Below the pieces are notes generated by a model that was not told the origin of the DNA, did not search any database, and saw only the letters and a program-made list of their open reading frames with translations. From Sphingomonas sp. (GTDB taxonomy: Bacteria > Pseudomonadota > Alphaproteobacteria > Sphingomonadales > Sphingomonadaceae), in contig NZ_JAGHZV010000019.1 in the NCBI RefSeq assembly GCF_017745215.1, positions 1-64,000 on the forward strand: a stretch of DNA of 64,000 bases, given 5' to 3'. Of this stretch, positions 1 to 8,252 are shown one piece after another; position 1 is the stretch's first letter, and the number at the start of each line of letters is the position of its first letter. Made by a program: the position numbers and the translations under genes.

Positions 1-156
1 CACGCTCGACAGGAGCAGGTTCCCGCTCCCCGCATCGACGTACACGCTCTCCCCGCCGCGGCCCGCCACCGCGCTCCCCAGCAACCCCCCAGACCCAAGC
101 ACCGACCCCGAGCCCCCGCCAAGCCCAGCACTCTTGCCCGTGATGATCGCTACCAT
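1..156 (-). CDS. N-terminus of a large surface/repeat protein (partial, off left edge)
   Basis: The reverse strand opens with ATG at 156 behind a purine-rich ribosome site (GGGGAAGAG), and 52 codons are visible before the edge. The peptide begins MVAIITGKSAGLGGGSGSVL and continues glycine/serine-rich to a VYVDAGSGNLLL stretch. From memory, this start (MVAI.TG...LGS.G.LG.A..GR.GE.VYV.A..GNL) is typical of very large sphingomonad RHS/YD-repeat or haemagglutinin-like proteins. The bulk of the gene is outside the window, so the family is a guess from the N-terminus only. Being an expressed gene is better supported than its function. Confidence 0.5.
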   Translation of the reverse strand, partial: MVAIITGKSAGLGGGSGSVLGSGGLLGSAVAGRGGESVYVDAGSGNLLLSSV

Positions 157-326
157 CTCTTCCCCGCCCCCCTGACGCCGCCCTCGGCGCGTGATCAGGA
201 AAGATCGGCGGGATCTGGCCGTTGTTTAGCGCGGGGCGAAACTTTCCGCCCTTGCCCGAGGGGCGTGCGTCGGAGAAAGCGCCAGGCCCGCTTCGTCACC
301 GGCATCGCCGGCATCGATCGCGCATC

Positions 327-887
327 CTAACCCTGGCTCGTGATCCTGAGTGCCCAGCGATCATAGCCGAGCGCTTCGACCCGTTCGAGAAGCGCTTGGG
401 TCACCGCGGCCGCCGGCTGCGCGTCGCGGCTCAGCAACCAGAGATAGCGCCCGCTCGGTTCGCCGACGATCGACCAGTCGTAATCCTCGCCACGATCCAG
501 GATCCAATAATCGCCGGTGTAGAGTGGGCCGAAGAAGGAGACCTTCAGCTTTGCGCCGGTCGCCTCGTCGGCGACGACGGCATGTCCCTGGGCAGCGACG
601 CTTTCGCCCGTCTGGCGGCGGCGGCCCTTGTTGACGATGCGGATACGGCCGCTGGGCTCGAGCGAATAGTCCGCGGTCACGGCGTCGAGGCCCTTCTGGA
701 ACCGGTTCTCGTGCCGTGCGAGTTCGAACCAGGTGCCGAGATAGCGCGCGAGATCGACCGGCTTGGCGGGCTCGGGCACCCGGCGATTGATAACCGGCGG
801 TCGCGACGTCCGCGAATAGAGGAAGAGGCCGCCGAGGGCCGCGGCGGCGACGCCGGTGGCGATCGTAATCGCAGTCGATTGCTTCAT
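327..887 (-). CDS. Lipocalin family protein (Blc-like)
   Basis: A 186-residue protein starting MKQSTAITIATGVAAAALGG, a hydrophobic N-terminal segment that should anchor it in the inner membrane or be cleaved; no lipobox cysteine is seen, unlike E. coli Blc. The lipocalin signature GTWFELARHENRFQ follows at about residues 45-58, with later strands containing VSFFGPLYTGDYWIL and a terminal helix. Blc-type lipocalins bind fatty acids or lysophospholipids in the envelope; the ligand here is unknown. An upstream in-frame start at 926 would put 13 residues before the signal segment, so 887 is preferred. It stands alone between unrelated genes. Confidence 0.8.
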   Translation of the reverse strand: MKQSTAITIATGVAAAALGGLFLYSRTSRPPVINRRVPEPAKPVDLARYLGTWFELARHENRFQKGLDAVTADYSLEPSGRIRIVNKGRRRQTGESVAAQGHAVVADEATGAKLKVSFFGPLYTGDYWILDRGEDYDWSIVGEPSGRYLWLLSRDAQPAAAVTQALLERVEALGYDRWALRITSQG

Positions 888-1229
888 GCCACCATCTTGC
901 GACGCGGCAGGCCGGAATGACAGCATTTCCTTGTGCGTGTCCCTCCGTACACGTTCCCTTGTACGACAATAATGCCATGCTCATGCCACCAACTCGCTCC
1001 GTGATCGGGATGCGACGGAGGCGCCCATGGCCGGGGCTCGGGGAAGGGGAGCGATCCGGCGAAGGCCGGGGATTCGTTCGATCGGAATCGATCTTCAGCG
1101 AAATGGCGGCGTGCGCCGGCGCGGATGCGCGGCGAACGATCGAGGCGAAGCGCCGCGCCGGCACGAAGGGGTGACGGGGCCGGCCACTGCCCGTCGCCGG
1201 TCAACCCCGCATCATTTCCAAGCGGATTC
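888..1229. other. Intergenic stretch, no gene recognised
   Basis: This 342-bp gap separates two leftward genes and should hold the lipocalin promoter near its left end, where the sequence turns less GC-rich (roughly 915-985). Open frames exist on both strands but have no recognisable domain or ribosome site. Nothing else was identified. Confidence 0.4.
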
Positions 1230-2045
1230 TCAGTCCTTGGCGTGGCGCGCGCCCAGCTCGTCCAGATAATTGTAGATCGTGAACTTCGTCGTCCCCAGCC
1301 GCTTCGCGACGCGTTCGACCGCGCCCCGGATCAGGAAGAGCCCGCGCTTCTGCATCCGGTCGACCGAGGACAGCTTCTCCGCCTTCGTCATTCGCGCCGT
1401 CGGCACGTCCTTGGGCTCGAGCGAGGTCTCGATGATGTCGACGATCAGTTCCTCGATGTTCTGCGAACGCGTCTCGGGCTGGAGCATGCTGGAGGAGGCG
1501 GGCATCAGCAGATCGGTGATGTCCTTGAGGATGCGCTCCCTGGTGCCCAGGTCCGAGTTGAGGCAGAAGGCCGCGATCGGTCCCTCGCCGTCATAGGCGA
1601 CCACCGAGGACGACATCAGCGCGGCCCCTTCGCGGCTTTTCGATTCATAGCTGTCGAACACCAGGATCTGATGGTCGGACCCGCTGGGCCTGGCACTCAC
1701 GATATCGAGCAGCGCCTTGTCGCCCGAAGGACCTGCGAGGACCGACTGGCCGATCCGCCGGCCGCTGACATGGCCGTTGAAGATCGACACGATCGAGGCT
1801 TCGGGATGGCGGAGGTCGTGGATGACGATCTCGGTCTGGCTGTCGACGATGGTCGAGACGGCTTCCGAGAGTTTCTTCATCAGCTCGAGGACGATCCCGT
1901 CCGAAACCTGCGTTCCGGCGGCGGTGTCGGAAGCGGGAGCCTTCGCCTTGGCGACGGGGCGGTCGCGCCGGACCGGGTTCTTCGATTCCCGGGCCGTTCC
2001 CACGCGCGGCGATTCGGTCGTCGTCGATGCCATAATTCTTCCCAT
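1230..2045 (-). CDS. YheO/DauR-type transcriptional regulator (PAS-like + HTH)
   Basis: A 271-residue regulator. After a basic, low-complexity tail (about 1-45), residues 50-165 form the YheO-like PAS domain (VDSQTEIVIHDLRHPEASIV, then GPIAAFCLNSDL). The C-terminal 60 residues form a helix-turn-helix of the DauR type (GAVERVAKRLGTTKFTIYNY). DauR in Pseudomonas controls D-amino-acid catabolism, and the neighbouring divergent genes are a PLP dehydratase and RidA, so a role in amino-acid utilisation fits. A second start at 2033 has the better-spaced ribosome site. The 2046-2250 interval is probably shared with the divergent operon. Confidence 0.78.
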   Translation of the reverse strand: MGRIMASTTTESPRVGTARESKNPVRRDRPVAKAKAPASDTAAGTQVSDGIVLELMKKLSEAVSTIVDSQTEIVIHDLRHPEASIVSIFNGHVSGRRIGQSVLAGPSGDKALLDIVSARPSGSDHQILVFDSYESKSREGAALMSSSVVAYDGEGPIAAFCLNSDLGTRERILKDITDLLMPASSSMLQPETRSQNIEELIVDIIETSLEPKDVPTARMTKAEKLSSVDRMQKRGLFLIRGAVERVAKRLGTTKFTIYNYLDELGARHAKD

Positions 2046-2212
2046 ATCCCCTGTTCCACTGCGTGCCGGAGTGGATGGCTGCGTCGCCGCCTCCCGACAG
2101 CGCCTCGCGAGAGAAGCCTCTTCCCAGCGCGGCGTCGCTAGCTAGCCAATGGCGTGGACCAATGGCCAGAAAATTCGGAGAAACATTCGAAATTTTGCTA
2201 TATTTATTTTCC

Positions 2213-2238
2213 TGTTGAATTGATCAACAATATGTTGA
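2213..2238. promoter_or_regulatory. Inverted/direct repeat, candidate operator of the YheO-like regulator
   Basis: In an AT-rich island between the divergent regulator and dehydratase genes lies TGTTGA-N5-TCAACA (2213-2229). The half-sequence TGTTGAAT recurs exactly 20 bp downstream (2233-2240). Position and spacing fit an operator over or next to the dehydratase promoter. That the regulator binds here is inference. Confidence 0.45.
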
Positions 2239-2249
2239 ATCAATGCGCC

Positions 2250-3173
2250 ATGCTGCACGTGAACACACCGTTGCTCGAGGCGGACCGGTCCTACGCACGG
2301 GCAGGGGTTCCGCTCCTGCTCAAGATGGATGCGCTCCAGCCTTCTGGCAGCTTCAAGCTGCGGGGCGTCGGCCATGCCTGCGCGAAGGCGCGCGAGGCCG
2401 GCGCGGCCAGCATCGTCTGTCCCTCGGGCGGGAATGCCGGATTCTCCGCTGCCTATGCGGCGCGCAAGCTCGGGCTGCCGGCGATCATCGTCGTGCCGGA
2501 GACTACGTCGGCGGAAGTCCGCGACACCATCGCGCTGGTCGGCGCCGAAGTGATTGTCGCGGGCTCGGCGTTCGACGAGGCGCATGAGCACGCACGCGCG
2601 CTGGCCGACGCCGCCGGCGCGGCGCTGATCCATCCGTTCGACGATCCCTTGCTGTGGACAGGGCATGCGACGCTGATCGACGAGATCGTCGCAGCGGGCG
2701 AGCGTTTCGACGTCGTCGTGGCCAGCGTGGGCGGCGGCGGGCTGCTCGCCGGCATCGTCGAGGGATTGCGCCGCAACGGGCTGGGGGACGTGCCCGTGAT
2801 CGCCGTCGAGACCGAGGGCGCGGCGAGCCTGCACCGCAGCATCGCCGAGAAGCGGCTGGTGACGCTGCCTGCCATCACCTCGATCGCCACGTCGCTGGGG
2901 GCCAAGCGCGTCGCGCCCCATGCGCTGGCGCTCGTCGACGAGCATCCGATCGTCAGCGTCACCGTCAGCGACGCCGAGGCGGTCGCCGCCTGCCTCAAGT
3001 TCGCCGATAGGTTCCGCGTCCTGGTCGAGCCGGCATGCGGGGCGGCGCTCGCCGTTGCCGACGTCCATGCCGGCCTGCTGGGGGCCTATCGCCGGCCGCT
3101 GATCGAAGTCTGCGGCGGAGTGGGCGCGTCGATCGGGAAGCTGACCGCGTGGCGCGACGCACTGTCGCCCTGA
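2250..3173 (+). CDS. PLP-dependent serine/threonine dehydratase family enzyme
   Basis: Fold-type II PLP enzyme, about 307 residues, closest in layout to the L-serine/L-threonine dehydratases of the mammalian SDH type. The PLP lysine lies in PSGSFKLRG (Lys36), the substrate loop is SGGNAGFSAA, and the phosphate loop is GGGGL around residue 170. No ACT regulatory domain follows. Starts at 2232 and farther upstream are open, but the family normally begins close to LHVNTPL, favouring 2250; no clear ribosome site helps. The reaction would release ammonia from a hydroxy amino acid through an enamine, which matches the RidA gene 54 bp downstream. The exact substrate is not readable. Confidence 0.8.
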   Translation: MLHVNTPLLEADRSYARAGVPLLLKMDALQPSGSFKLRGVGHACAKAREAGAASIVCPSGGNAGFSAAYAARKLGLPAIIVVPETTSAEVRDTIALVGAEVIVAGSAFDEAHEHARALADAAGAALIHPFDDPLLWTGHATLIDEIVAAGERFDVVVASVGGGGLLAGIVEGLRRNGLGDVPVIAVETEGAASLHRSIAEKRLVTLPAITSIATSLGAKRVAPHALALVDEHPIVSVTVSDAEAVAACLKFADRFRVLVEPACGAALAVADVHAGLLGAYRRPLIEVCGGVGASIGKLTAWRDALSP

Positions 3174-3227
3174 CCCGCGGTGCCGGGCCGAACATCCTGT
3201 CGGATCACATGAGGGAATCGCTCCAAG

Positions 3228-3632
3228 ATGGTGGACTTTTCGACGATCCCGCTGACGCCCGCGCGGCGCAGCGACAATCTGGTTCATATCTCCGGGCAGC
3301 TCGGCTTCGTCGGCCCCGGGCGCCTCATCGAGGGGGGGATTGCCGCGCAGACCCGGCAGACGCTCGAGAATATCCGCACGATCCTGCGCAAGGCGGGCGG
3401 CGATCTCGGCGACGTGGTGAAGACCACGGTATGGCTGACCGACAAATCGAATTTCTCGCCGTTCAACGAGGCCTATGCCGCCGTGTTCGACGGTTGCGAG
3501 CTACCGGCGCGCTCGACCGTGGTGACCGGGTTGCTGATCGATGGCGCGCTCGTCGAGATCGAGGCGCTCGCGCACCTGCCTCTCGCCGCCCCCCCGTCTC
3601 TGCCGGCCGGGAGCGACGATCCCGCCGCCTGA
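3228..3632 (+). CDS. RidA family enamine/imine deaminase
   Basis: A 134-residue protein of the YjgF/YER057c/UK114 family, usual length about 130. It shows the signature core with the conserved arginine in PARSTVV (about residue 105) that contacts the carboxylate of 2-aminoacrylate-type intermediates. RidA hydrolyses reactive enamines released by PLP dehydratases, so its place directly after the dehydratase is a good functional match. It is co-oriented with the esterase, TonB receptor and amidohydrolase downstream. Confidence 0.88.
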   Translation: MVDFSTIPLTPARRSDNLVHISGQLGFVGPGRLIEGGIAAQTRQTLENIRTILRKAGGDLGDVVKTTVWLTDKSNFSPFNEAYAAVFDGCELPARSTVVTGLLIDGALVEIEALAHLPLAAPPSLPAGSDDPAA

Positions 3633-3692
3633 CCCGATGTGCCTCCGTGGCCGGACGGACTTCGGCCGATGGTCTCAAGCGAGGATGTCCCC

Positions 3693-5543
3693 ATGCGTAA
3701 CTTCGTGCTGATCGGCCTTCCCGCCACGGCTGTCGCCGGTGCCGCGGTCATGGCGATGACGGGAACGCCGGCGATCTCCAGGGGCGGCCAGGGGGAGCGA
3801 CTGGTCGTCGCCAACCTCGAGACGCTCTGCACGCCCGCGAGGATCGGCGAGGCACTGGGCGGCATGACTCCCAAGGTCGCGGTCCAGGAGATATCCGACG
3901 GGCCGAAGCTGCCGGGCGGCGCCAAATTCACGGCCGCCACCGCGCAGACGCCCGCCTATTGCCAGGTCACCGGCAGCTTCGTGACCAACGACGAGACGGG
4001 CAAGACCGCCAATTTCCTCGCGACGCTGCCGGCTGATTGGAACGGCAAATACCTGCAACTGGGCTGCGCGAACAATTGCGGCGAGATCCGTTTCATCAAC
4101 AATCCGGCCGAGCCCGGCGTCACCCTGACCAGCCAGGGCTATCCCTTCGAGGCGATCGTCAAGGGCTATGCGATCTTCTCCACCGACGAAGGACACGCCG
4201 GCACGAGCTGGGGCAGCTGGGCGCTGAAGCCGTCGGGCCAGATCGACGACGATGCGATCGAGGATTTCTACGTCCGCGCCAGCCGCACGCTGGCGGTGAT
4301 GGGCAAGCGCTTCACCGTGCAATTCTACCAGCTGGCGAGCGGAACCGCGCAGACGATCGCGCGCGCCTATTTCAGCGGCTGTTCGGGCGGCGGCCGCGAC
4401 GCCTTCGTCGCGGCTTCGACCTATCCCGAGGAATTCGACGGCATCATCGCCGGCTCGCCCTATGCCAACCCGATGGCCGCCGCCTATCAGGCCGGCGGCG
4501 TGGCCTTCGCCCAGATCCGATCCGACGCCGCCGACCTGCCGGTCTCGCTGGTCAACCAGATCGATCCGATCGTGAAGGCGAAATGCGACGCGCTGGACGG
4601 CGTCCGCGACGGGCTCATCCAGAACCCGGCTGCCTGCAATTTCCGGCCCGAGCGCGATCTTCCGCGCTGCGACGGCAAGCGCGCGCGCACCCAATGTTTC
4701 AGCAGCGCGCAGATCGAGACGATCAGCACGTTGATGACCGCGGTGACCGACGAGGACGGCAAGGTCGTGCAGACCGGTTTCGGCGTGGGCGATCTCCACG
4801 CGGCTTTCAGGCTGCCCAGCCGCCCGCAGGACCTGGCCGCGCGCGATCCCTGGCCGACCGATGCGCGCCAGGACGGGCTGTTCGGAGTCGCCAACGGCAA
4901 TCTCAGGATTCTCGCGCACCGGGGCGATCCGGACTTCGCCCTCCGCTCGCTCTTCGCCTTCCGCGCGGGCGGCGCGGGGGCAGTCACCGGCTATCGGGTC
5001 GTTGTCCCGAAGGCCGATGTCGCCATGGCCATGGCGGCGGCACGGCCCGGCATCGGCGACGTGCCCGAGAACGCCGACCGGCTGATCTCGCTGGATCGCA
5101 AGTTCCTGATCTGGCAGAATCTGGGAGACACTGTCCTGTCCCCCTTCGGCTCGATCAATTACTACAAGCGGCTCGCCGCGCGGCACGGCGGCTATGCGAA
5201 GCTGCAGGGCAACGTCCGGCTGTTCGCGCTGCCGGGCACCGATCATTGCAGCAAGGCCGGGCCCGGGCCCAACAATTTCGATGCGCTCGATGCGATGGAG
5301 CATTGGGTGGAGAAAGGCGAGGCGCCCGATGCCATCGTCGCGAGCCTGTACGATCCCGACAATTTCCAGTGGCGAGCCGGCACGCCGCCGCTGCGCACCA
5401 TGCCCTTGTGCAAGTTCCCGACCATGGCGCGATACCACGGCCGCGGCGACATCAACGACGCGGCGAACTGGAGCTGTCCCGCGGGCGATCGGCGCATGCT
5501 GAAGGTCGGGGAGAGCGGCCGTCAGGCTGGCGTAGTCGAGTAG
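3693..5543 (+). CDS. Tannase/feruloyl esterase family protein, secreted
   Basis: A 616-residue protein with a signal-type N-terminus (MRNFVLIGLPATAVAGAAVM). The start at 3693 is chosen because AGCGAGGA precedes it and the signal peptide begins there. The tannase family (PF07519) marks are clear: nucleophile Ser231 in FSGCSGGGRDA, and the acid/base region PGTDHC with the Cys next to His, which pairs with Cys230 in the family's CS-D-HC arrangement. Members hydrolyse feruloyl, galloyl or terephthalate-type esters in the periplasm or outside. With ferulate catabolism 6 kb away it may release hydroxycinnamates, but its own neighbours are a TonB receptor and an amidohydrolase, so this is inference. 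Confidence 0.85.
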   Translation: MRNFVLIGLPATAVAGAAVMAMTGTPAISRGGQGERLVVANLETLCTPARIGEALGGMTPKVAVQEISDGPKLPGGAKFTAATAQTPAYCQVTGSFVTNDETGKTANFLATLPADWNGKYLQLGCANNCGEIRFINNPAEPGVTLTSQGYPFEAIVKGYAIFSTDEGHAGTSWGSWALKPSGQIDDDAIEDFYVRASRTLAVMGKRFTVQFYQLASGTAQTIARAYFSGCSGGGRDAFVAASTYPEEFDGIIAGSPYANPMAAAYQAGGVAFAQIRSDAADLPVSLVNQIDPIVKAKCDALDGVRDGLIQNPAACNFRPERDLPRCDGKRARTQCFSSAQIETISTLMTAVTDEDGKVVQTGFGVGDLHAAFRLPSRPQDLAARDPWPTDARQDGLFGVANGNLRILAHRGDPDFALRSLFAFRAGGAGAVTGYRVVVPKADVAMAMAAARPGIGDVPENADRLISLDRKFLIWQNLGDTVLSPFGSINYYKRLAARHGGYAKLQGNVRLFALPGTDHCSKAGPGPNNFDALDAMEHWVEKGEAPDAIVASLYDPDNFQWRAGTPPLRTMPLCKFPTMARYHGRGDINDAANWSCPAGDRRMLKVGESGRQAGVVE

Positions 5544-5643
5544 CGCGGGCCTGGCGGGAGAACGAGGCCCGCGCGGCTCGGGCAATAACCGCCGCTGCAA
5601 ACCGGTCACGCCAAGGCACCGATGGCCACGCAACGAAATTAAT

Positions 5644-5678
5644 TTGACACAAATTTTTAGCTAGCATACATTTTGTGT
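5644..5678 (+). promoter_or_regulatory. Sigma70-type promoter with inverted repeat, upstream of TonB receptor
   Basis: TTGACA (5644-5649), 17-bp spacer, TACATT (5667-5672) is a good housekeeping promoter in an AT-rich stretch. A 7-bp inverted repeat, ACACAAA (5647-5653) and TTTGTGT (5672-5678), brackets the -10 region and could be an operator. Slightly downstream (5693-5705), AGTTGAATCGACT resembles the TGTTGAATTGA half of the site at 2213. The gap 5544-5835 holds no gene. Confidence 0.55.
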
Positions 5679-5835
5679 AGTTCTTCAATTTTTAGTTGAA
5701 TCGACTCGAGGGCGGCGAGGATCTCGTTCGGATCCCGCGCCGCCCGAAAGCGGCGAGAGCCCGTTCGGATCGCACCGATTTGGAATGAAATAGAACCATA
5801 GACGACATCATATCAGAGATCGGGGGAGTAGTTCG

Positions 5836-8211
5836 ATGAATATGCGCCATCGCAAGCATGCGATCCTCACGGGATCGACCGTCACCGCGATAATGATGCT
5901 CTTCGCTTTTCCTGCTTTCGCCCAGGAAAATACGTCCAACGATACTGACTCGGGGAACGACATCGTCGTCACGGCGCTGAAACGATCCACCAACATCCAG
6001 GAAACGCCGCTGGCGATCACGGCGGTGACGGGCGAGACGCTTGCCGACATGGGGATCACCGACAGTGCGCAGCTGTCGCGCGTCGCGCCGGGGCTGGTGT
6101 TTCGCGAGAACCCCAACGGCGGCGCCCGCGCAATCATCCGCAACGTACAGTCGGCCGGCGAGTCCACGGTCGGCGTCTATTATGACGAGACGCCGCTCGA
6201 CGGATCGGTGGGCACCACCAACGATGCCGGCGGCGCGGCCCCCGAGGTCCGCCTGTTCGACGTCCAGCGTGTCGAGGCGCTGCGCGGGCCGCAGGGCACG
6301 CTCTACGGCGCCGGCTCGATGGCGGGCACGCTGCGGCTGATCTTCAACAAGCCCGCGCTCGACGATTACGAGGGCGCCGCGGCGCTCCAGGGCAACAGCA
6401 TCGCTGGCGGCGAGCTCGGCTACGAGGCGCAGGGCATGGCCAATGTCCCGATCGTCAAGGGCGTGCTGGCCGTGCGGATCGTCGGCTTCTACCGCCAGCG
6501 CGGCGGCTGGCTGGAAAACAGCAAGCTGGGGCTCGAGGACTTCAACGACGGCACCAGCAAGGGCGGCCGCATCATGGTCCGCTTCCAGCCGACCGGCAAT
6601 CTGACGCTGGACGGGCTCGCGACGATCCAGCGCACGCGCGGCTACAACAGCAACTGGTATTTCCCCTCCTATGCCGCAGGCGGCAAGCCCTATGACGCGA
6701 GCTATGCCTCGCTGCAGCCGGTCAAGGACGACCTCGACCTCTACAGCCTCACCGCCAAATGGGACGTCGGCTTCGCGACCGTGACGGGCGTGACGTCCTA
6801 TATGGAGCGCGATCTCAAATTCAATTTCGACACCTCGGCCTTCTTCGCCAATTCCGCCGCCGCGGCGACGACGACCTCGGCCGGCTGCAAGGCCTATAAC
6901 GCCACCGGCGGCGCCAATTGCACGCCCTCGCAGGTGGTCCTGTACCAGCAATATGCGCTCGGCATGTCGCCTTCGACGGCGTATCAGCCGCAGCTCACCA
7001 AGAGCTGGAGCGACGAGCTGCGGATCTCGGGCAACGGTTCGGGGCCGCTCAACTGGACGCTCGGCTTCTTCCACTCGGAGCGGAAGACCGACATCCTGTC
7101 GCAGGTCAATGCGGTCGATCCGGCCACGGGCCTGATGATCACGCCGACGCGGATCGCGCCGGTGACCGTGGGCGGCACGACCTATCCCGCCACCGTCTTC
7201 GTGAACCGCGGCGTGCAGGACAATCTCCGCCAGATCGCACTCTTTGCCGAGGCGAGCTACGACATCACCAGCCGGCTCGGCGTCACTGCCGGCGTGCGCT
7301 ATTTCGATTACCACAAGCGCGTCGACACGGTCACGACGCTGGCCAACTATGTCGTGGGGGCGGTGCCGGTCCCGCCCGCCAGCGCCGCCGCGTCCGAGCA
7401 TGGCGCCGTGTTCAAGTTCAACGCCAACTACAAGCTGACCAGCGACGTCCTCCTCTACGCCAACGCGGCGCAGGGCTTCCGCCCCGGCGGCGTGAACCAG
7501 ATCATCGGGCTGCCCGACGCGCTGGTGCCGTACAAGTCCGACAGCCTCTGGAGCTACGAGATCGGCGCCAAGACCTCCTGGTTCGACCGGGCGCTCACGC
7601 TCAATGCCGACATCTTCCAGATCGATTGGAGCGACATGCAGGTGGCTGCGCAGACGCCCGCGCCGGCGGTGTTCAGCTTCATCACCAACGCGGGCAAGGT
7701 CCGGGTCCAGGGCGCCGAAGTGGAAGTTGGCGCGCGGCCGGTTCAGGGGCTGACGCTCCAGCTCTCCGGCTCGTACATCCTCGCGAAGCTGCGCGGGAAC
7801 CAGGTCGCGCCGAACGGCATCATCGTCAGCGGTGCCGGGCTGAAAGGCGATTATGTGCCCTTCACCCCCAAGTTCAGCGGGCAGGCCTCGGTCGAATATC
7901 GCTATCCCGCCGCCGGCTCGATCCAGCCGTTCTTCCGCGCGGACCTGGCCTATGCCGGCGAATCCTGGACGCAGTTCCGCCGGACCAATGCCGCGCAGCA
8001 GCAGCTCCCCGACTATACGACGGTCGGCGTGCGGCTGGGCATCGACAAGGCCGACGACACATGGTCGTTGAGCCTGTTCGCCAACAACCTGTTCAACACG
8101 GTGGGCATCGTCAACAAGTCGACCTCCGCGCTCTACGGCAGCGTCGCGGCGGTCCGCGCCGTGTCGGTCCTGCCGCGCACGGTCGGCATCGACCTCCGGA
8201 TGAAATTCTGA
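5836..8211 (+). CDS. TonB-dependent outer-membrane receptor
   Basis: A 791-residue receptor with a signal peptide ending in FPAFAQ (about residue 30), a TonB box (DIVVTALKR, about 41-49), a plug domain, and a 22-strand barrel ending in the typical aromatic C-terminus (IDLRMKF). It starts at 5836 behind GGGGGAGTAG. Sphingomonads use such receptors for TonB/ExbBD-driven uptake of aromatics, oligosaccharides and peptides as well as iron complexes. No iron-type signature or FecR pair is present. Its neighbours (tannase-type esterase upstream, exported amidohydrolase 41 bp downstream) suggest uptake of an organic ester or amide processed in the periplasm. Confidence 0.9.
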   Translation: MNMRHRKHAILTGSTVTAIMMLFAFPAFAQENTSNDTDSGNDIVVTALKRSTNIQETPLAITAVTGETLADMGITDSAQLSRVAPGLVFRENPNGGARAIIRNVQSAGESTVGVYYDETPLDGSVGTTNDAGGAAPEVRLFDVQRVEALRGPQGTLYGAGSMAGTLRLIFNKPALDDYEGAAALQGNSIAGGELGYEAQGMANVPIVKGVLAVRIVGFYRQRGGWLENSKLGLEDFNDGTSKGGRIMVRFQPTGNLTLDGLATIQRTRGYNSNWYFPSYAAGGKPYDASYASLQPVKDDLDLYSLTAKWDVGFATVTGVTSYMERDLKFNFDTSAFFANSAAAATTTSAGCKAYNATGGANCTPSQVVLYQQYALGMSPSTAYQPQLTKSWSDELRISGNGSGPLNWTLGFFHSERKTDILSQVNAVDPATGLMITPTRIAPVTVGGTTYPATVFVNRGVQDNLRQIALFAEASYDITSRLGVTAGVRYFDYHKRVDTVTTLANYVVGAVPVPPASAAASEHGAVFKFNANYKLTSDVLLYANAAQGFRPGGVNQIIGLPDALVPYKSDSLWSYEIGAKTSWFDRALTLNADIFQIDWSDMQVAAQTPAPAVFSFITNAGKVRVQGAEVEVGARPVQGLTLQLSGSYILAKLRGNQVAPNGIIVSGAGLKGDYVPFTPKFSGQASVEYRYPAAGSIQPFFRADLAYAGESWTQFRRTNAAQQQLPDYTTVGVRLGIDKADDTWSLSLFANNLFNTVGIVNKSTSALYGSVAAVRAVSVLPRTVGIDLRMKF

Positions 8212-8252
8212 CGCGGGCCGGCGCGGCGACGATCGCAACGAGGGACGAGACC

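Noticed and set aside
884-1204. A 106-codon minus-strand frame in the 888-1229 gap
   Set aside because: Arg/Pro/Ser-rich, no ribosome site and overlaps the start region of the lipocalin gene; not credible as a gene.
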